Positions 32,066 to 42,265 of a stretch of 64,000 bases of DNA are shown piece after piece (position 1 is the stretch's first letter; each line of letters opens with the position of its first letter). Below the pieces are notes generated by a model. That model was not told the DNA's origin. It did no database searches and worked only from the letters and a program-made list of their open reading frames with translations. Source of the stretch: Clostridiales bacterium (GTDB taxonomy: Bacteria; Bacillota; Clostridia; Lachnospirales; Lachnospiraceae); NCBI GenBank assembly GCA_003343625.1, contig QAKV01000005.1, positions 1 to 64,000 of the forward strand. The letters are read 5' to 3'. The translations under genes were made by a program, and so were the position numbers.

Positions 32066-32485
32066 TCAAAGAGATACAATGATTTTGGATTTCAGGCTGT
32101 CCGCCAGATCGTCTTCATTGCGGGAAACGCTGAGTACGAAGTCCACGCCGTATGTCTCGCTCATCGCCTCCAGGCGCTCGATGACGGGCGTGATATCCTG
32201 CCCTTCCAGGCAGGCAATTTTTAAGAAGCTGTCAAAATACATCTGTTCCAGATCGTGATCCTGAGAGATAATCCCGCTGACAAAACCCAGGAAGCCGTCG
32301 CTGCTGTCCACCGCGTAATCCAGCACGTTAATCAGCCGAACCTTATTGTTCAGTTCGAACATGTGCTTGGAGCTCTTGTCCAGATAGACGACGCTCCCCT
32401 TCACATTTTTGACTTCCGTATTCACTTTATCCAATAAGTATTTAGTTTTGCCCTTCCCCTTCTCGCCAACGATTAATTGAACCAT
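32066..32485 (-). CDS. Small P-loop protein of unknown role
   Basis: Start MVQLIVGEKGKGKTKYLLDKV, with AGGAGGG six bases upstream. 139 residues. GEKGKGKTK is a Walker A loop at residues 7-15; VKGSVVYLDKSSKHMFEL and GVDFVLSVSRNEDDLADSL follow. Too short for a complete AAA ATPase; similar proteins are conserved in Clostridia (sometimes mislabelled PilT). Next to a HlyD-like protein, yggS and sepF; it may take part in cell envelope or division, by context only. Confidence 0.65.
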   Translation of the reverse strand: MVQLIVGEKGKGKTKYLLDKVNTEVKNVKGSVVYLDKSSKHMFELNNKVRLINVLDYAVDSSDGFLGFVSGIISQDHDLEQMYFDSFLKIACLEGQDITPVIERLEAMSETYGVDFVLSVSRNEDDLADSLKSKIIVSL

Positions 32486-32541
32486 TGATATCCCTCCTAA
32501 AGTAAATTCGTTATCATGCTCGCGCATCATAAGATATGTCT

Positions 32542-32570
32542 ATTATAGTTGATATCACCTAAAAAAACAA
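32542..32570 (-). promoter_or_regulatory. Promoter of the P-loop/HlyD/yggS/sepF cluster
   Basis: On the minus strand TTGTTT (32565-32570), 17-base spacer, TATAAT (32542-32547). A leader of about 50 bases precedes the start at 32485. The T-run in the same stretch follows the dacA stop. Confidence 0.7.
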
Positions 32571-32586
32571 CCACCATTTTGGCACT

Positions 32587-33567
32587 TTAGCCTATTTCAT
32601 CCAACAGATCGGTCATTTCCGTATAGAGAATTCCCCTCTCTTTGGAGCGCAGAATCACACCGATATAAGGGTTTCCGGCCGTATCTTTCGCCAGCAGGAT
32701 CAGGCAGTTTCCAGCCGCGTTAGTGGTGCCGGTTTTCCCGCCCACCACGCTGACCTGCTCCGGCGGCTTGTAGTTGCCGGTCAGATACTGATTGGAAGTC
32801 TGAAAGGAAAGCTGCTTTTCGTTGCCGTCTTTATCGTAGTAAACTGTCTCATAGCTGGTCATCCGGATGATCTCATCCACCAGATCGTATTGAATCGCTT
32901 CGTTGAAAATCAAATACATGTCATAGGCCGTCACATAGTGATCGTCCGCCGTCAGCCCGTGGGGATTGACGAAATGACTGTTGGTCGCCCCGATCGCCCG
33001 GGCCTCTTCATTCATCATCTCCGCGAACTGCTCCACGCTGCCGCCGATGTGCTCCGCGATGGCTACAGCCGCATCGTTAGCCGATTTCATCAAAAGTGCG
33101 TGAAGCGCCTGGTTTAAAGTGAGCCGGTCGCCTTCCTTTAAGCCGCACAGCACAGCGCCGCTCTCGGTGATGTTGACGTTGGACGTGGCGGTGATCACGT
33201 CGTCCGGATTGCCGTATTTCAAAGCCACTACAGCCGTCATCAGTTTGGTCAGGCTCGCCGGCGCCAGCCGCTCATGGATATTTTTCGCATATAGAACCGA
33301 GCGATTGTTTAAGTCGAACAGGCCGGCGGATGTGGCATCCGCCATATCCACGATGGCGTCGTCCACATTGATATCCCCGTCTACGACACACAGCCCGGAG
33401 GCAAAAGCGTTCGCGATCTGAGAGCCGTCCTGGGTCACGACCCGAAATCCGGACACTTCTGAATCCGGGTCATAAGCCATGGCGACGGGCTTTTCCCCGC
33501 AGCCGACGGTGTTAAAAGCGATCAGAGCGGCCAGACAGACCGCCCCACATTTACTTATACATTTCAC
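32587..33567 (-). CDS. dacA: D-alanyl-D-alanine carboxypeptidase (PBP5-type)
   Basis: GTG start, overlapping the mgsA end by 17 bases. 326 residues with a signal sequence ending FNTVGC, which may be a lipobox, so possibly a lipoprotein. Catalytic SxxK in APASLTKLM, SxN in KSANDA, KTG in [13 protein letters not shown]. It trims the terminal D-Ala of peptidoglycan stem peptides. The PBP5 C-terminal beta domain is missing (protein ends soon after the KTG domain), so it is a short form. Confidence 0.9.
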   Translation of the reverse strand: MKCISKCGAVCLAALIAFNTVGCGEKPVAMAYDPDSEVSGFRVVTQDGSQIANAFASGLCVVDGDINVDDAIVDMADATSAGLFDLNNRSVLYAKNIHERLAPASLTKLMTAVVALKYGNPDDVITATSNVNITESGAVLCGLKEGDRLTLNQALHALLMKSANDAAVAIAEHIGGSVEQFAEMMNEEARAIGATNSHFVNPHGLTADDHYVTAYDMYLIFNEAIQYDLVDEIIRMTSYETVYYDKDGNEKQLSFQTSNQYLTGNYKPPEQVSVVGGKTGTTNAAGNCLILLAKDTAGNPYIGVILRSKERGILYTEMTDLLDEIG

Positions 33568-33946
33568 GCCACTCTAAATCTCCTCTGTCCAGGGACTTGA
33601 TCAGCAGTTCCGCCGTCGCCAGGTTGGTCGCCAGCGGAATGTTGTGCATGTCGCAGAGCCGCACCACGTTGTTGACGTCGGGTTCATGTGTTTTGGGCGT
33701 CAGCGGATCGCGCAGAAAAATGACCAGATCGATCTGGTTGTGCTCGATCTGGGCGCCGATCTGTTGCTCTCCTCCCAGATGGCCGGCCAGATATTTATGA
33801 ATGTTCAGATTCGTCACTTCTTCGATCAGCCTTCCCGTAGTCCCGGTGGCGTAGAGCGTGTTCTTCGACAGAATGCCCCGATAGGCTATGCAGAAATTCT
33901 GCATCAGTTTTTTCTTTGCATCGTGCGCAATCAATGCGATGTTCAT
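33551..33946 (-). CDS. mgsA: Methylglyoxal synthase
   Basis: 131 residues. Phosphate-binding and catalytic motifs: [52 protein letters not shown]. It converts dihydroxyacetone phosphate to methylglyoxal. Located after rodA in the shape operon, an arrangement also seen in other Clostridia. Confidence 0.96.
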   Translation of the reverse strand: MNIALIAHDAKKKLMQNFCIAYRGILSKNTLYATGTTGRLIEEVTNLNIHKYLAGHLGGEQQIGAQIEHNQIDLVIFLRDPLTPKTHEPDVNNVVRLCDMHNIPLATNLATAELLIKSLDRGDLEWREMYK

Positions 33947-33959
33947 AATACCCTCTCTC

Positions 33960-35075
33960 CTATAGGTTATACAGATTCTTTCTCTGCAGCCTGACGTTCA
34001 AAACCAGACCGATTCCGATGTAAAGGCTCACCAGAGAAGTAAGGCCGTAGCTGACGAACGGCAGCGGAAGCCCCGTGTTAGGCATCAGCATCGTCGCCAC
34101 AGCGATGTTCATAAATCCTTGGAACGCGATCAGGGAACCGATTCCCGCAGCGATCACGGTGCCGGCCGTATCCTTGGCCGATCTGGCTGCCGAAACGCAG
34201 CGCATCGCGATCAAAATCAATAACAGGATGACCGTCGCAGACCCCACAAACCCCAATTCTTCACCCACGACGGCAAAAATGAAATCAGTCTGCGGTTCCG
34301 GAAGAAAATTTCCGTTTTTCACGGAAGCGATCACGTTGTTGTTCAGCCCTTTCCCCCAAAGCTGTCCGGAACCGATCGCGATCACCGAATTGAGCTGCTG
34401 ATACGCTTCCGAATCCGCATATGCAGCGGGATTGAAAAACGCCATAATTCTGTTCCGCTGATAATCGTTGATCAGCGTCTGCCCCTCCTGCATCACAATG
34501 GATAAAAAGATGAGAGCCGAAGGGACGATGATCGCCAGCACGCCGCCGATGATCTTCCAGCTCAAACCGCCTACGAACAGAATCGCGCAAAACAAAAGCG
34601 CGGTGAGAATCGTCATGGAGAGATTTGGCTGTTCATAAATGAGAACCAGCGGCGGAATCACGAGTATAATTGCACAAAACAGAATGCGGAAAGTATTCAG
34701 CTTCTCCCTATATTTCATAATAAACTGTGCATAGAATAAAATCAACAAGATTTTTGTGGTTTCGGAAGGCTGGAATCGAAACAGGCCGATATCCAGCCAT
34801 CTGGTGGCCCCGTTCACCTCTTCGCCGAACAGGGCTACCAGCACCAGTGAACCGATGATGAACAAATACCAGATCCACTGAAATCGGAGCAGAAAGGAGT
34901 AATCCATGAACGCGACCACCATCATAGCCGCGAGCCCCAAAAACATTCCGAAAATCTGAGTGCCTTGTACGCTCTCCTTGGCGCTTCCGATCACCAGGAT
35001 CCCGATGATGTTGAGCGAGATGACCAGAAGAACCAGGATGAAATCAAAATTTTTCAGTTTGTATCTTTTGAACAT
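33960..35075 (-). CDS. rodA: RodA/FtsW-family peptidoglycan polymerase
   Basis: Start [22 protein letters not shown] with CAGGAGC upstream; the longer frame overlaps minE. 371 residues with about ten membrane helices. SEDS motifs: [70 protein letters not shown] glycosyltransferase that works with PBP2 during elongation. The PBP2, MreBCD and Min genes are immediately upstream. Confidence 0.95.
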   Translation of the reverse strand: MFKRYKLKNFDFILVLLVISLNIIGILVIGSAKESVQGTQIFGMFLGLAAMMVVAFMDYSFLLRFQWIWYLFIIGSLVLVALFGEEVNGATRWLDIGLFRFQPSETTKILLILFYAQFIMKYREKLNTFRILFCAIILVIPPLVLIYEQPNLSMTILTALLFCAILFVGGLSWKIIGGVLAIIVPSALIFLSIVMQEGQTLINDYQRNRIMAFFNPAAYADSEAYQQLNSVIAIGSGQLWGKGLNNNVIASVKNGNFLPEPQTDFIFAVVGEELGFVGSATVILLLILIAMRCVSAARSAKDTAGTVIAAGIGSLIAFQGFMNIAVATMLMPNTGLPLPFVSYGLTSLVSLYIGIGLVLNVRLQRKNLYNL

Positions 35076-35094
35076 AAATGCTCCTGTCGTTTTC

Positions 35095-35367
35095 TCAGCT
35101 GATTTTGTGCAGATCCAGAATCGGGACATTGGCATAAAGGGAAGGATTTTTGTTCCCTCTGCCTTTGATCGCCGATTTGCTGATCTGAATTTCCATGTTT
35201 TTTGCATCGATCAGCATGTAACGGGAAATCACTCTGGCGATATCCTTCTTAATCAGCTCCAGCACTTCGGGGGAACAGTTCACCCGATCCGAAATCAGAA
35301 GGATTTTCAGGCGGTCTTTCGCCACTTCGCGGGACGTCCTGCGTCTGAAAAATCTCGGCAACCTCAT
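35095..35367 (-). CDS. minE: Cell division topological specificity factor MinE
   Basis: 90 residues: N-terminal membrane-targeting and MinD-binding segment (EVAKDRLKILLISDRVNCSPEVL) and C-terminal dimerisation domain. It stimulates MinD ATPase. Overlaps minD by four bases (ATGA). MinE with MinCD implies oscillation rather than DivIVA-type positioning. Confidence 0.94.
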   Translation of the reverse strand: MRLPRFFRRRTSREVAKDRLKILLISDRVNCSPEVLELIKKDIARVISRYMLIDAKNMEIQISKSAIKGRGNKNPSLYANVPILDLHKIS

Positions 35368-36170
35368 ACTCTTCCCTCCTGACTCCTGTGAAAGATACCG
35401 GACACCTTCGTCCAGAAGGAAATGGAACGGTCAGGATTGAAATAAGGAACTTCCTGCCCCAGAATCCTCATGCACAGGTTATAATATGCCCTTCCCGCCA
35501 TGGTATGATTGCCCACCAGAGGTTCTCCCTGGTTAGTGGCGATCACCACGTTTTCGTCATCAGGGATCACCCCGATGAGAGGAACGGAAAGAATATCCAC
35601 CACGTCGTCCACGGTCATCATATCGCCGCGCTTTACCATATCGAACCTCATCCGGTTGATCACCAGATCGATCCGGCCCATGGCGCTGGCCTCCAGCAGT
35701 CCGATGATGCGATCCGCATCCCGGATCGCCGAGACTTCCGGCGTCGTCACCACCAGCGCCCGGTTCGCCCCGGCGATGGCGTTTTTAAAGCCCTGCTCGA
35801 TCCCGGCAGGACAGTCCAGGAGAACGTAATCGAACTGCTCCTTCAGCTGTTCGATGAGCTTGCGCATCTGGCTTTCGTTGACGGCCGTCTTATCGCGGGT
35901 CTGTGCCGAAGGCAGTAAATACAGGCCGGGATAGCGCTTGTCCCGGATCAATGCCTGCTTGACCCGGCAATTCCCCTCTACGACGTCCACCAGGTTATAG
36001 ACGATCCTGTTTTCCAGCCCCATGACCACATCCAGATTGCGCAGGCCGATGTCCGTATCGATCAAAACGACTTTCTTTCCGGACGCCGCAAGGCCGGTTC
36101 CCACGTTTGCGGTCGTAGTCGTCTTGCCCACGCCGCCTTTTCCTGAGGTAACGACAATTACATCATTCAT
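35364..36170 (-). CDS. minD: Septum-site determining ATPase MinD
   Basis: 268 residues. Deviant Walker A VTSGKGGVGKTTT, switch DIGLRNLD, DCPAGIEQGF. The C-terminal amphipathic membrane helix is present near SISFWTKVSGIFHR. With MinC and MinE it restricts the Z ring to mid-cell. Confidence 0.96.
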   Translation of the reverse strand: MNDVIVVTSGKGGVGKTTTTANVGTGLAASGKKVVLIDTDIGLRNLDVVMGLENRIVYNLVDVVEGNCRVKQALIRDKRYPGLYLLPSAQTRDKTAVNESQMRKLIEQLKEQFDYVLLDCPAGIEQGFKNAIAGANRALVVTTPEVSAIRDADRIIGLLEASAMGRIDLVINRMRFDMVKRGDMMTVDDVVDILSVPLIGVIPDDENVVIATNQGEPLVGNHTMAGRAYYNLCMRILGQEVPYFNPDRSISFWTKVSGIFHRSQEGRV

Positions 36171-36216
36171 GCCAAAAGCCCTCCGATTATGAAATCTTTC
36201 TCCTCCGGCTGACTGT

Positions 36217-36897
36217 CTATGAAAACAGTTCGGCCGGAAGTTCTTTCGTGATGGCCTGCATTTGTATTTCGCCGTTTCTGACGAAGGCGATCCGGGAATC
36301 CCCGACTATCCTCCGACATTTTCCTCTGCCTTTTTCCTTTGTTTTATAATTGAAATCTCCGATTTTTAATTTTTGCGGAGCCATTTCAAGCGCTGCGATG
36401 AAGTGGGCGCCGCAGCCGTTTCCGCCGGCGTAGGCGCTGCCCATAAGCTTTCCTAAAACGATGATATCTTTCGTGGAGATGACGCTGCATCCCGGTTCCA
36501 CATCGCCGAGAATGACGATGCTCCCATCCGTTTCCAGAATCTGTCCTCCCTGCAGTGTTCCCCGGTAAAATTTTTCGGTACCCTTTCGCTGCCTGATCAG
36601 CTCTTCGTATTCCCTTCGCATCTGTCTGAAGGCTTCCCTTTGCGCCTCGTCTTTTCCGGCCACGCAGAGAATCTTAATCCGGCTGTTCGCGCCGATGGCG
36701 TCCGCCAGAAGGCTTTCTTCCCGGGCATCCAGTTTCCTGCCTTCAAAGCAGATCACTGCCTTCATATCGCCGAAAAAGCGGGAGGATTCCCGGAATTTTT
36801 CAGCGACAGCACGCAAAAGAGATCCGAATTCCATCTGATCGTCCAACCAGACGGCGATACCGTCCGGATAACTCTTTAAAATGACGGGATTCTTCAC
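36217..36897 (-). CDS. minC: Septum formation inhibitor MinC
   Basis: Start GTG 36897 (MKNPVILKSYPDG) with AGGAGGGAG upstream. 226 residues: N-terminal FtsZ-inhibiting domain and the C-terminal beta-helix domain (RGTLQGGQILETDGSIVILGDVEPG, DIIVLGKLMGSAYAGGNG). Transcribed with minD and minE after PBP2. Confidence 0.92.
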   Translation of the reverse strand: MKNPVILKSYPDGIAVWLDDQMEFGSLLRAVAEKFRESSRFFGDMKAVICFEGRKLDAREESLLADAIGANSRIKILCVAGKDEAQREAFRQMRREYEELIRQRKGTEKFYRGTLQGGQILETDGSIVILGDVEPGCSVISTKDIIVLGKLMGSAYAGGNGCGAHFIAALEMAPQKLKIGDFNYKTKEKGRGKCRRIVGDSRIAFVRNGEIQMQAITKELPAELFS

Positions 36898-36917
36898 GGA
36901 TCTCCCTCCTTCCTGCA

Positions 36918-39815
36918 TCAGTCCCCTCCTCCGCTGATCGCGTCCGGCGCCAGAGCAGTATTGGACTCCGTCAGCGTTCCTTCCTCGTCCAAACCATAGT
37001 ACCAGGTCAGAACCTGTTTTGATATCTGAGAAGCATAGTCCGAAGAATATCCGTTGCCGATCCGGATCGCCAGCGCGATCTCAGGGGTATCATAGGGCGC
37101 ATACCCCACGAACAGTCCATGGTTGGGGCGGCTCTTATCTTCTTCCGCCGTTCCGGTCTTGCCGGCCACCTCTACGGGGAAATCCCGGTAATAGGTTTTC
37201 GCCTCCACCACGCCCCGCATTCCTTCGTGCAGAACGTTCCAGTACGCTTCGGGGAGTTCGATGGTGTTTCTCACCTCTGCCTCGTAATCCTTTAACAAAT
37301 TTCCGGTGCGATCCGTTACCTTGTCCAGAAGAGTCAGATTATAGCAGGTACCGCTGTTGGCAACTGCAGTCACATAGCGGGCCAGTCCCACCGTGGTAAA
37401 GTTGTGATTGCCCTGTCCGATGGCAGAAACGATGGGATTCATATCGGAGAGCTGAGGTTCGGATTCCTCTATCTCCACTCCCGATTTCTCTGTCAGTCCG
37501 AACATGTCTGCGTATTCGATCAGGGTTTCATTTCCCTTCTCCGTGCTGAACGTATCTCCGTCCATGGACATCTGATAGCCCATCTCATAGAAAAACAGAT
37601 TGCAGGAGTTTGTGATGGCTTCGGTGATATTCAGATTCCCGTGTCCGCTGGTCTTCCAGCAGCGGGGTTGATAATCCGCAAATCGGGTGAAAATTCCCGT
37701 GCAGTTCACTTCCGTGGTCAGAGTGGAGAAATTTTCCATCAGGGCCGCAGCGGCGGACACCATTTTGAAGGTGGAACCGGGCGCCGTCTTCATCTGCGTG
37801 GCGTAATTCCACATCGGTTTGGAGCGATCCTCGCCGCTGGAAACCCGGGCGTAGTATTCCGAATCGATACCGTTAGCCAGCCTGTTGTTGTCATAGCTGG
37901 GATAGCTGACCAGAGCTTTTACGTCTCCCGTATTGACATCGGTGATGACGCAGGAAGCGGAATAGGGATCCAGAGCCAGCTGGGCCGGCGTGATTTCCAG
38001 ATTGCGGATCAGATCCACCATGAAGGAAAATGCGGATACTTTCCCGCTCTTCAACGCGGAAATCCGTTCTTCGCTGGGATTGATCACATTCTGTTCGATC
38101 AGCAACATACATACCTGCTGGCCGGAAATCCGGCTCTGCTCGATCATATAGCGGTAAATCTGCTTATCAAAAGCGATGCAATCCAGCTCGTCGAGAACAT
38201 AGTGGATGACCTGCTGGTATACTTCCTCGGAATCGGAGTATTTTCCCTCGATGGAGAGTTTCGTCACATCGATCCAGTTCCGGGAAATAGCGTACTGCAG
38301 ATATTCGCGAATGCTGATGACCTCATCCCTGGTCCAGCTCAGATAGGTTTCATCCTCCGTATCCACGCCGGTCAAAACGCCGTTTCCTGCAAGCAGCGTG
38401 TTGACGATGTAGCTCTCGTAGACCTGATACTCTTCCGGAAGTTGATCATAAGGGGTGGTTCCGCTTTCCAACTCCTGACGGATCCTGGAAAATACCTCCT
38501 CCTGTTTTGTCAGGAACTCCTGATAAACTTCATGCTGCACTTCGTTTTCACGGGCCTCGGCGAGAGCCGGGATGTCGATCACGTTATTTTCGAAGAGCGC
38601 GCTGTATACGTCGTCGATGGGGATCTTCAGGTTCGCGCTGCTCACATTTTCGGAGTCATAGTTTTTGATGTTAACGATTTTATCGACCAGGATGCCGGCC
38701 ACGAACTTTTCCAGAATATTATAGACCGCAGCCTGAAGATCCGCGTCGATGGTCAGATAGACGTCGTTTCCCGCAGCCGGATCCACGTGGTCGATCACTT
38801 CGATTTCCCGGCCCATCCGATCCACGAAAACCGTCTCATATCCCTTCGTTCCCTGAAGATATTCCTCCATCACCTTTTCGATACCGGATTTGCCCACGAT
38901 GTCGTTGAGCTCATATTCTTTCGCATCGGGAGCCTGCTGAACGCCGTCCATCCCCTCTTCGCTGTTTAATGCCTCCAGCTCTTCCGTGGAGATCTTTCCG
39001 GTATAGCCGATGATATGGGAATAATAGGGGCCGTCCGTATACTTGCGAATGGTGTCGTCCGCGATCTCGATGCCGTCCAGATCTTCCAGATTTTCCTGAA
39101 TCTTGGCCACGGATTCCTCCGAAACGTCCGTGGCGATGGTCACCGGAATGTATTTCTGATAGCTGGTGATGCTCATGGTATAGCGGATGGCGACCAGATC
39201 GAGGAGCTCCTGTTTCGTATAGCCGAGCCCTACCTGAAAGCTGTCGGCATCGTCCGGATCGGTTCTGTTTCCCACTCCGAAACGGTCGCTGGAAGCCAGG
39301 TCCTGAATGACCTGATCCGGAGTGGCGTTCTTTTCCCGTTCCTTGAGTTTATCCACAGTGGTATACCCATAGACGTCCGCCAGAAAACGCAGCAGCCTGG
39401 TTCCGCTGACATCGAAGGCAAAATCCCCGTTTTCATCGAGATAAATATGGAAATCATAGCTGACATCGTCCCCGTTTTCCCAGAGGATTTCAAGCACCTG
39501 TTTGAGCGTGCCGTTCAGCTGGGCGTTCTTCTGGCTGCCGCTCTCATACACGTCTTCGATGGTGACGGAATGCGATAGTTCATTGTAAGCCAGCATATTG
39601 CCGTTGCAATCGTAGATATTGCCCCTGGTGCTGGCGATAGAACGTTCCTTTTTGATCTTGAGCTCCAGCTCCGTCTGCTTGTCCGCTCCTTCGATGATCT
39701 GCAGCTGGAAGATACGATTGATCAGAACGAAGCCGAGGGCAACGAAGAGCACATAGAGAAGAAAGGTGCGGGAACTGATGAAATTTTTAAAGAAATATTT
39801 AATCCTTTTGAGCAA
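36918..39815 (-). CDS. mrdA: Penicillin-binding protein 2 with a large insert
   Basis: 965 residues, much longer than the usual 600-700. One N-terminal membrane helix (about 17-37), pedestal domain, then the transpeptidase: Ser681 in APGSTFK, SCN at 737-739, and AGKTGTAEE near the C terminus. An insert of about 230 residues (381-608) lies between the first transpeptidase helix (TIDADLQAAVYNILEKF) and the strand DPYSASCVITDVNTGDVKALV. The insert is acidic and helical. It cross-links lateral wall peptidoglycan with RodA. Confidence 0.93.
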   Translation of the reverse strand: MLKRIKYFFKNFISSRTFLLYVLFVALGFVLINRIFQLQIIEGADKQTELELKIKKERSIASTRGNIYDCNGNMLAYNELSHSVTIEDVYESGSQKNAQLNGTLKQVLEILWENGDDVSYDFHIYLDENGDFAFDVSGTRLLRFLADVYGYTTVDKLKEREKNATPDQVIQDLASSDRFGVGNRTDPDDADSFQVGLGYTKQELLDLVAIRYTMSITSYQKYIPVTIATDVSEESVAKIQENLEDLDGIEIADDTIRKYTDGPYYSHIIGYTGKISTEELEALNSEEGMDGVQQAPDAKEYELNDIVGKSGIEKVMEEYLQGTKGYETVFVDRMGREIEVIDHVDPAAGNDVYLTIDADLQAAVYNILEKFVAGILVDKIVNIKNYDSENVSSANLKIPIDDVYSALFENNVIDIPALAEARENEVQHEVYQEFLTKQEEVFSRIRQELESGTTPYDQLPEEYQVYESYIVNTLLAGNGVLTGVDTEDETYLSWTRDEVISIREYLQYAISRNWIDVTKLSIEGKYSDSEEVYQQVIHYVLDELDCIAFDKQIYRYMIEQSRISGQQVCMLLIEQNVINPSEERISALKSGKVSAFSFMVDLIRNLEITPAQLALDPYSASCVITDVNTGDVKALVSYPSYDNNRLANGIDSEYYARVSSGEDRSKPMWNYATQMKTAPGSTFKMVSAAAALMENFSTLTTEVNCTGIFTRFADYQPRCWKTSGHGNLNITEAITNSCNLFFYEMGYQMSMDGDTFSTEKGNETLIEYADMFGLTEKSGVEIEESEPQLSDMNPIVSAIGQGNHNFTTVGLARYVTAVANSGTCYNLTLLDKVTDRTGNLLKDYEAEVRNTIELPEAYWNVLHEGMRGVVEAKTYYRDFPVEVAGKTGTAEEDKSRPNHGLFVGYAPYDTPEIALAIRIGNGYSSDYASQISKQVLTWYYGLDEEGTLTESNTALAPDAISGGGD

Positions 39816-40359
39816 TTTGATCCTGACTCCTTCTCTCCGACCGCTCCAGCCGACGGTTGATCAGCAAAAGCAGCGGATAGAACACAAATGCGACGACGAT
39901 TGTATAAACCGCTTCCGGGATGATGATATGTAACAGATAGTATTGAATATCCAGTCTGGCGCGGAAGAGGAACATCACGCCGTAACAGACGACGTTGAAG
40001 GCCAGATCCGAAACGGAAATCATCAGAAGCGGGAGCTTTAAGTCCTCCGGATAAAACAGCCGGTTGCATTTCCCGTTGCCGTATCCGATGAGGAGATATA
40101 AAAGCGCGTAAAATCCCAGCATATCGCCGGTATTCCCCGCGCCTCCTCCGTTTGCCGAAAACAGATCCGCCAGCAGCCCGCATGCAAACCCTGTCCACAT
40201 TCCCGCTTTTTCCCCGTTCATGAAACCGGAAGCGGCTGTCAGAAGGATCAGCATGTTCGGAACGATTCCCCCGAACGAAAACCAAGGGCAGACGCTGGTC
40301 TGCAGCAGAAAGCATATAAAAACCAGGAGGGCTGTTATGATGGATTTCTTCATGGGCAC
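39799..40359 (-). CDS. mreD: Rod shape-determining protein MreD
   Basis: 186 residues, about five membrane helices (SIITALLVFICFLLQTS, NMLILLTAASGFMNG, GMWTGFACGLLADLFSA and others). Position between mreC and PBP2 and the LLADLF pattern identify it. End overlaps the PBP2 start by 17 bases. Part of the elongasome. Confidence 0.9.
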   Translation of the reverse strand: MPMKKSIITALLVFICFLLQTSVCPWFSFGGIVPNMLILLTAASGFMNGEKAGMWTGFACGLLADLFSANGGGAGNTGDMLGFYALLYLLIGYGNGKCNRLFYPEDLKLPLLMISVSDLAFNVVCYGVMFLFRARLDIQYYLLHIIIPEAVYTIVVAFVFYPLLLLINRRLERSERRSQDQIAQKD

Positions 40360-40363
40360 TTCC

Positions 40364-41239
40364 CTACTCTTCCTCTGTCTGCTGTTTTAAATCCATGACC
40401 ACCAGCACTTCTTCCAGATGGGAGAAGTCCACCGCAGGGGTGATATAGCCGGACTTGGTCAGATTGTTGGGGGAGGTGTTAATGGAGCTGATGTAACCGA
40501 TCAGGAGCCCGGGAAGGTATTTGTCGCTGATGCTGCTCGTGACCACCTTGTCCCCCACCGTAACCTCTCCTTCCGCATCCGACAGCTGCTCAAACCGGAT
40601 GGTTCCGTCCGACATGACGGACTGCAGATCTCCGGATACGATCATATTCATGGAAGTGGCCAGCACCGTAGCGCTGACATTCTGGGTATCGGAAATAATG
40701 GCCGATACTTTGGAATAGTTGGGCCCCGTGGAAACCACTCTCCCCACCAGCCCGCTGCCGGCCATCACGTTGCAGTCCACCTGCACCCCGTCGTTTTCCC
40801 CTTTATCTATGGTGAAAGAATAAAACCAGTTATCCGCTTCGCTGGCGATGACCCGTGCGCCGATCTTTTCATATTCGGCGTATTCCTGATCCAGTTCGTA
40901 GAGATTGCGCAGGCTGTTGAGTTCGTACTGATCCTGCTGGAGCCTGTTATTCTCGATGGTCAGCGCGTCCACCTGTTCCTGCAGCGCCTGGTTTTGGGCC
41001 AGCACATCCCTGATCTGGGCCAGTTCCTCCGAACGATCCGACAGATATCCTCCGACTTCAGCGATCCCCCTCTGAAAGGGAACCACCACGTATCCCGCGA
41101 TGGCTTTCAGGGGGCCCTCGAAAAGGGAGGTTCGAAAGGTGAAAATCATCAGCGCCACGCAGACGCCGGAGAGGATCAGAAGCAAATATTTGCTGGATAT
41201 GGTAAATTTCTTTTTGCGTTTTCTGATTACAGGACTCAT
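40364..41239 (-). CDS. mreC: Rod shape-determining protein MreC
   Basis: 291 residues: one N-terminal membrane helix (LLLILSGVCVALMIFTF), a coiled coil (LAQNQALQEQVDALTIENNRLQQDQYEL, residues about 75-110) and the beta-barrel domain (VMAGSGLVGRVVSTGPNYSKVSAIIS). Overlaps mreB by four bases. Confidence 0.94.
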   Translation of the reverse strand: MSPVIRKRKKKFTISSKYLLLILSGVCVALMIFTFRTSLFEGPLKAIAGYVVVPFQRGIAEVGGYLSDRSEELAQIRDVLAQNQALQEQVDALTIENNRLQQDQYELNSLRNLYELDQEYAEYEKIGARVIASEADNWFYSFTIDKGENDGVQVDCNVMAGSGLVGRVVSTGPNYSKVSAIISDTQNVSATVLATSMNMIVSGDLQSVMSDGTIRFEQLSDAEGEVTVGDKVVTSSISDKYLPGLLIGYISSINTSPNNLTKSGYITPAVDFSHLEEVLVVMDLKQQTEEE

Positions 41240-42249
41240 TTACTCATTCCTTCAATCGCATAGGCCACCGATTTGTAGGCGTCTTCCTTCAGGACTCTCG
41301 ACAGGCCCAGCACCACGCTCTCAACCGGCCTTTCCGCCCGGTTGACCTTCAGGCCGGTAGCCTGCTGAACCAGCTCGGAAAAATGGCTGACCTGAGAAGC
41401 GCCTCCGGTCAGATAAATCCCGTGCCGGAAGATATCCGCGCCCAGTTCCGGAGGCGTGCGCTCCAGAATGACCTTGATGCTGTCGATGATGGTATTGAAG
41501 TGCTCTTCTAAACAACGGCTGATGAGATCTGTGGGGATTTCCCGCTCCACAGGAAGGCCCACCACGATATCCCGGCCGTAGACCACGGCGCCTTTTCCTT
41601 CCTTCTCCAGACTGCCCAGAGATTTTTTGATGGTCTCAGCAGTTTTCTGACCGATGAGCAGGTTGAATTCCTTGCGCACCGCCTGACGGATGGCCTCGTC
41701 GAACTTCAGCCCTCCGGTTTTGATCAGACGGCTCAGGACGATGCCGCCCAGCGACAGGATGGAAACTTCTGTGGTATCGTAGCCGATATCCACCACCAGA
41801 ACGCCCTGGGAGTTCTTGACGTCGATATCCATGCCGAGGCCGTCCGCAACCGCTTTTTCCACCACCATGATCTTTTTGGCCTTGACGCCCGCTTCCTTGA
41901 TCAGGTCATAAAACGCGCGCTTCTCCACTTCTGTGATATCCGTGGGGACAGCGATATAGAAATCAGAAGGTTTCGGGTTACCCTTGGAGATATCCGTGAT
42001 GAAGAATTTCACCAGTCGCTCCATATTGTTGATGTCGGCGATGACGCCGTTTGAGAGGGGGTGGCTGATCTGAATATTGGCCGGAGCCTTCTCATACATC
42101 TCATAAGCCGAATTTCCGTAAGCGAAGATGTTCTTCTTATTTTCGATGGCGATCATATTTTTTTCAATCGTGACGGTGTCGTCCGCCAGACTGTAAATTT
42201 TGATATTGCTCGTTCCTAAATCGATTCCGAATGCACTGTTTTGCACCAT
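41236..42249 (-). CDS. mreB: Actin-like protein MreB
   Basis: 337 residues. Phosphate 1 motif FGIDLGTSNIKIY, phosphate 2 VLVVDIGYDTTEVSILS, adenosine motif IYLTGGASQVSHF. Forms membrane-bound filaments directing wall synthesis. Somewhat divergent from the core MreB (NIKIY in place of NTLVY), so it may be an Mbl/MreBH-like paralogue. Confidence 0.92.
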   Translation of the reverse strand: MVQNSAFGIDLGTSNIKIYSLADDTVTIEKNMIAIENKKNIFAYGNSAYEMYEKAPANIQISHPLSNGVIADINNMERLVKFFITDISKGNPKPSDFYIAVPTDITEVEKRAFYDLIKEAGVKAKKIMVVEKAVADGLGMDIDVKNSQGVLVVDIGYDTTEVSILSLGGIVLSRLIKTGGLKFDEAIRQAVRKEFNLLIGQKTAETIKKSLGSLEKEGKGAVVYGRDIVVGLPVEREIPTDLISRCLEEHFNTIIDSIKVILERTPPELGADIFRHGIYLTGGASQVSHFSELVQQATGLKVNRAERPVESVVLGLSRVLKEDAYKSVAYAIEGMSK

Positions 42250-42265
42250 TGCCTTTCTCCTTCCT

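Noticed and set aside
37404..38969. 521-residue plus-strand open frame opposite PBP2
   Set aside because: It mirrors the codon pattern of the minus-strand PBP2, has no family motifs and no ribosome site. Similar antisense frames at 52082-53557, 56478-57884 and 58561-59826 were rejected for the same reason.
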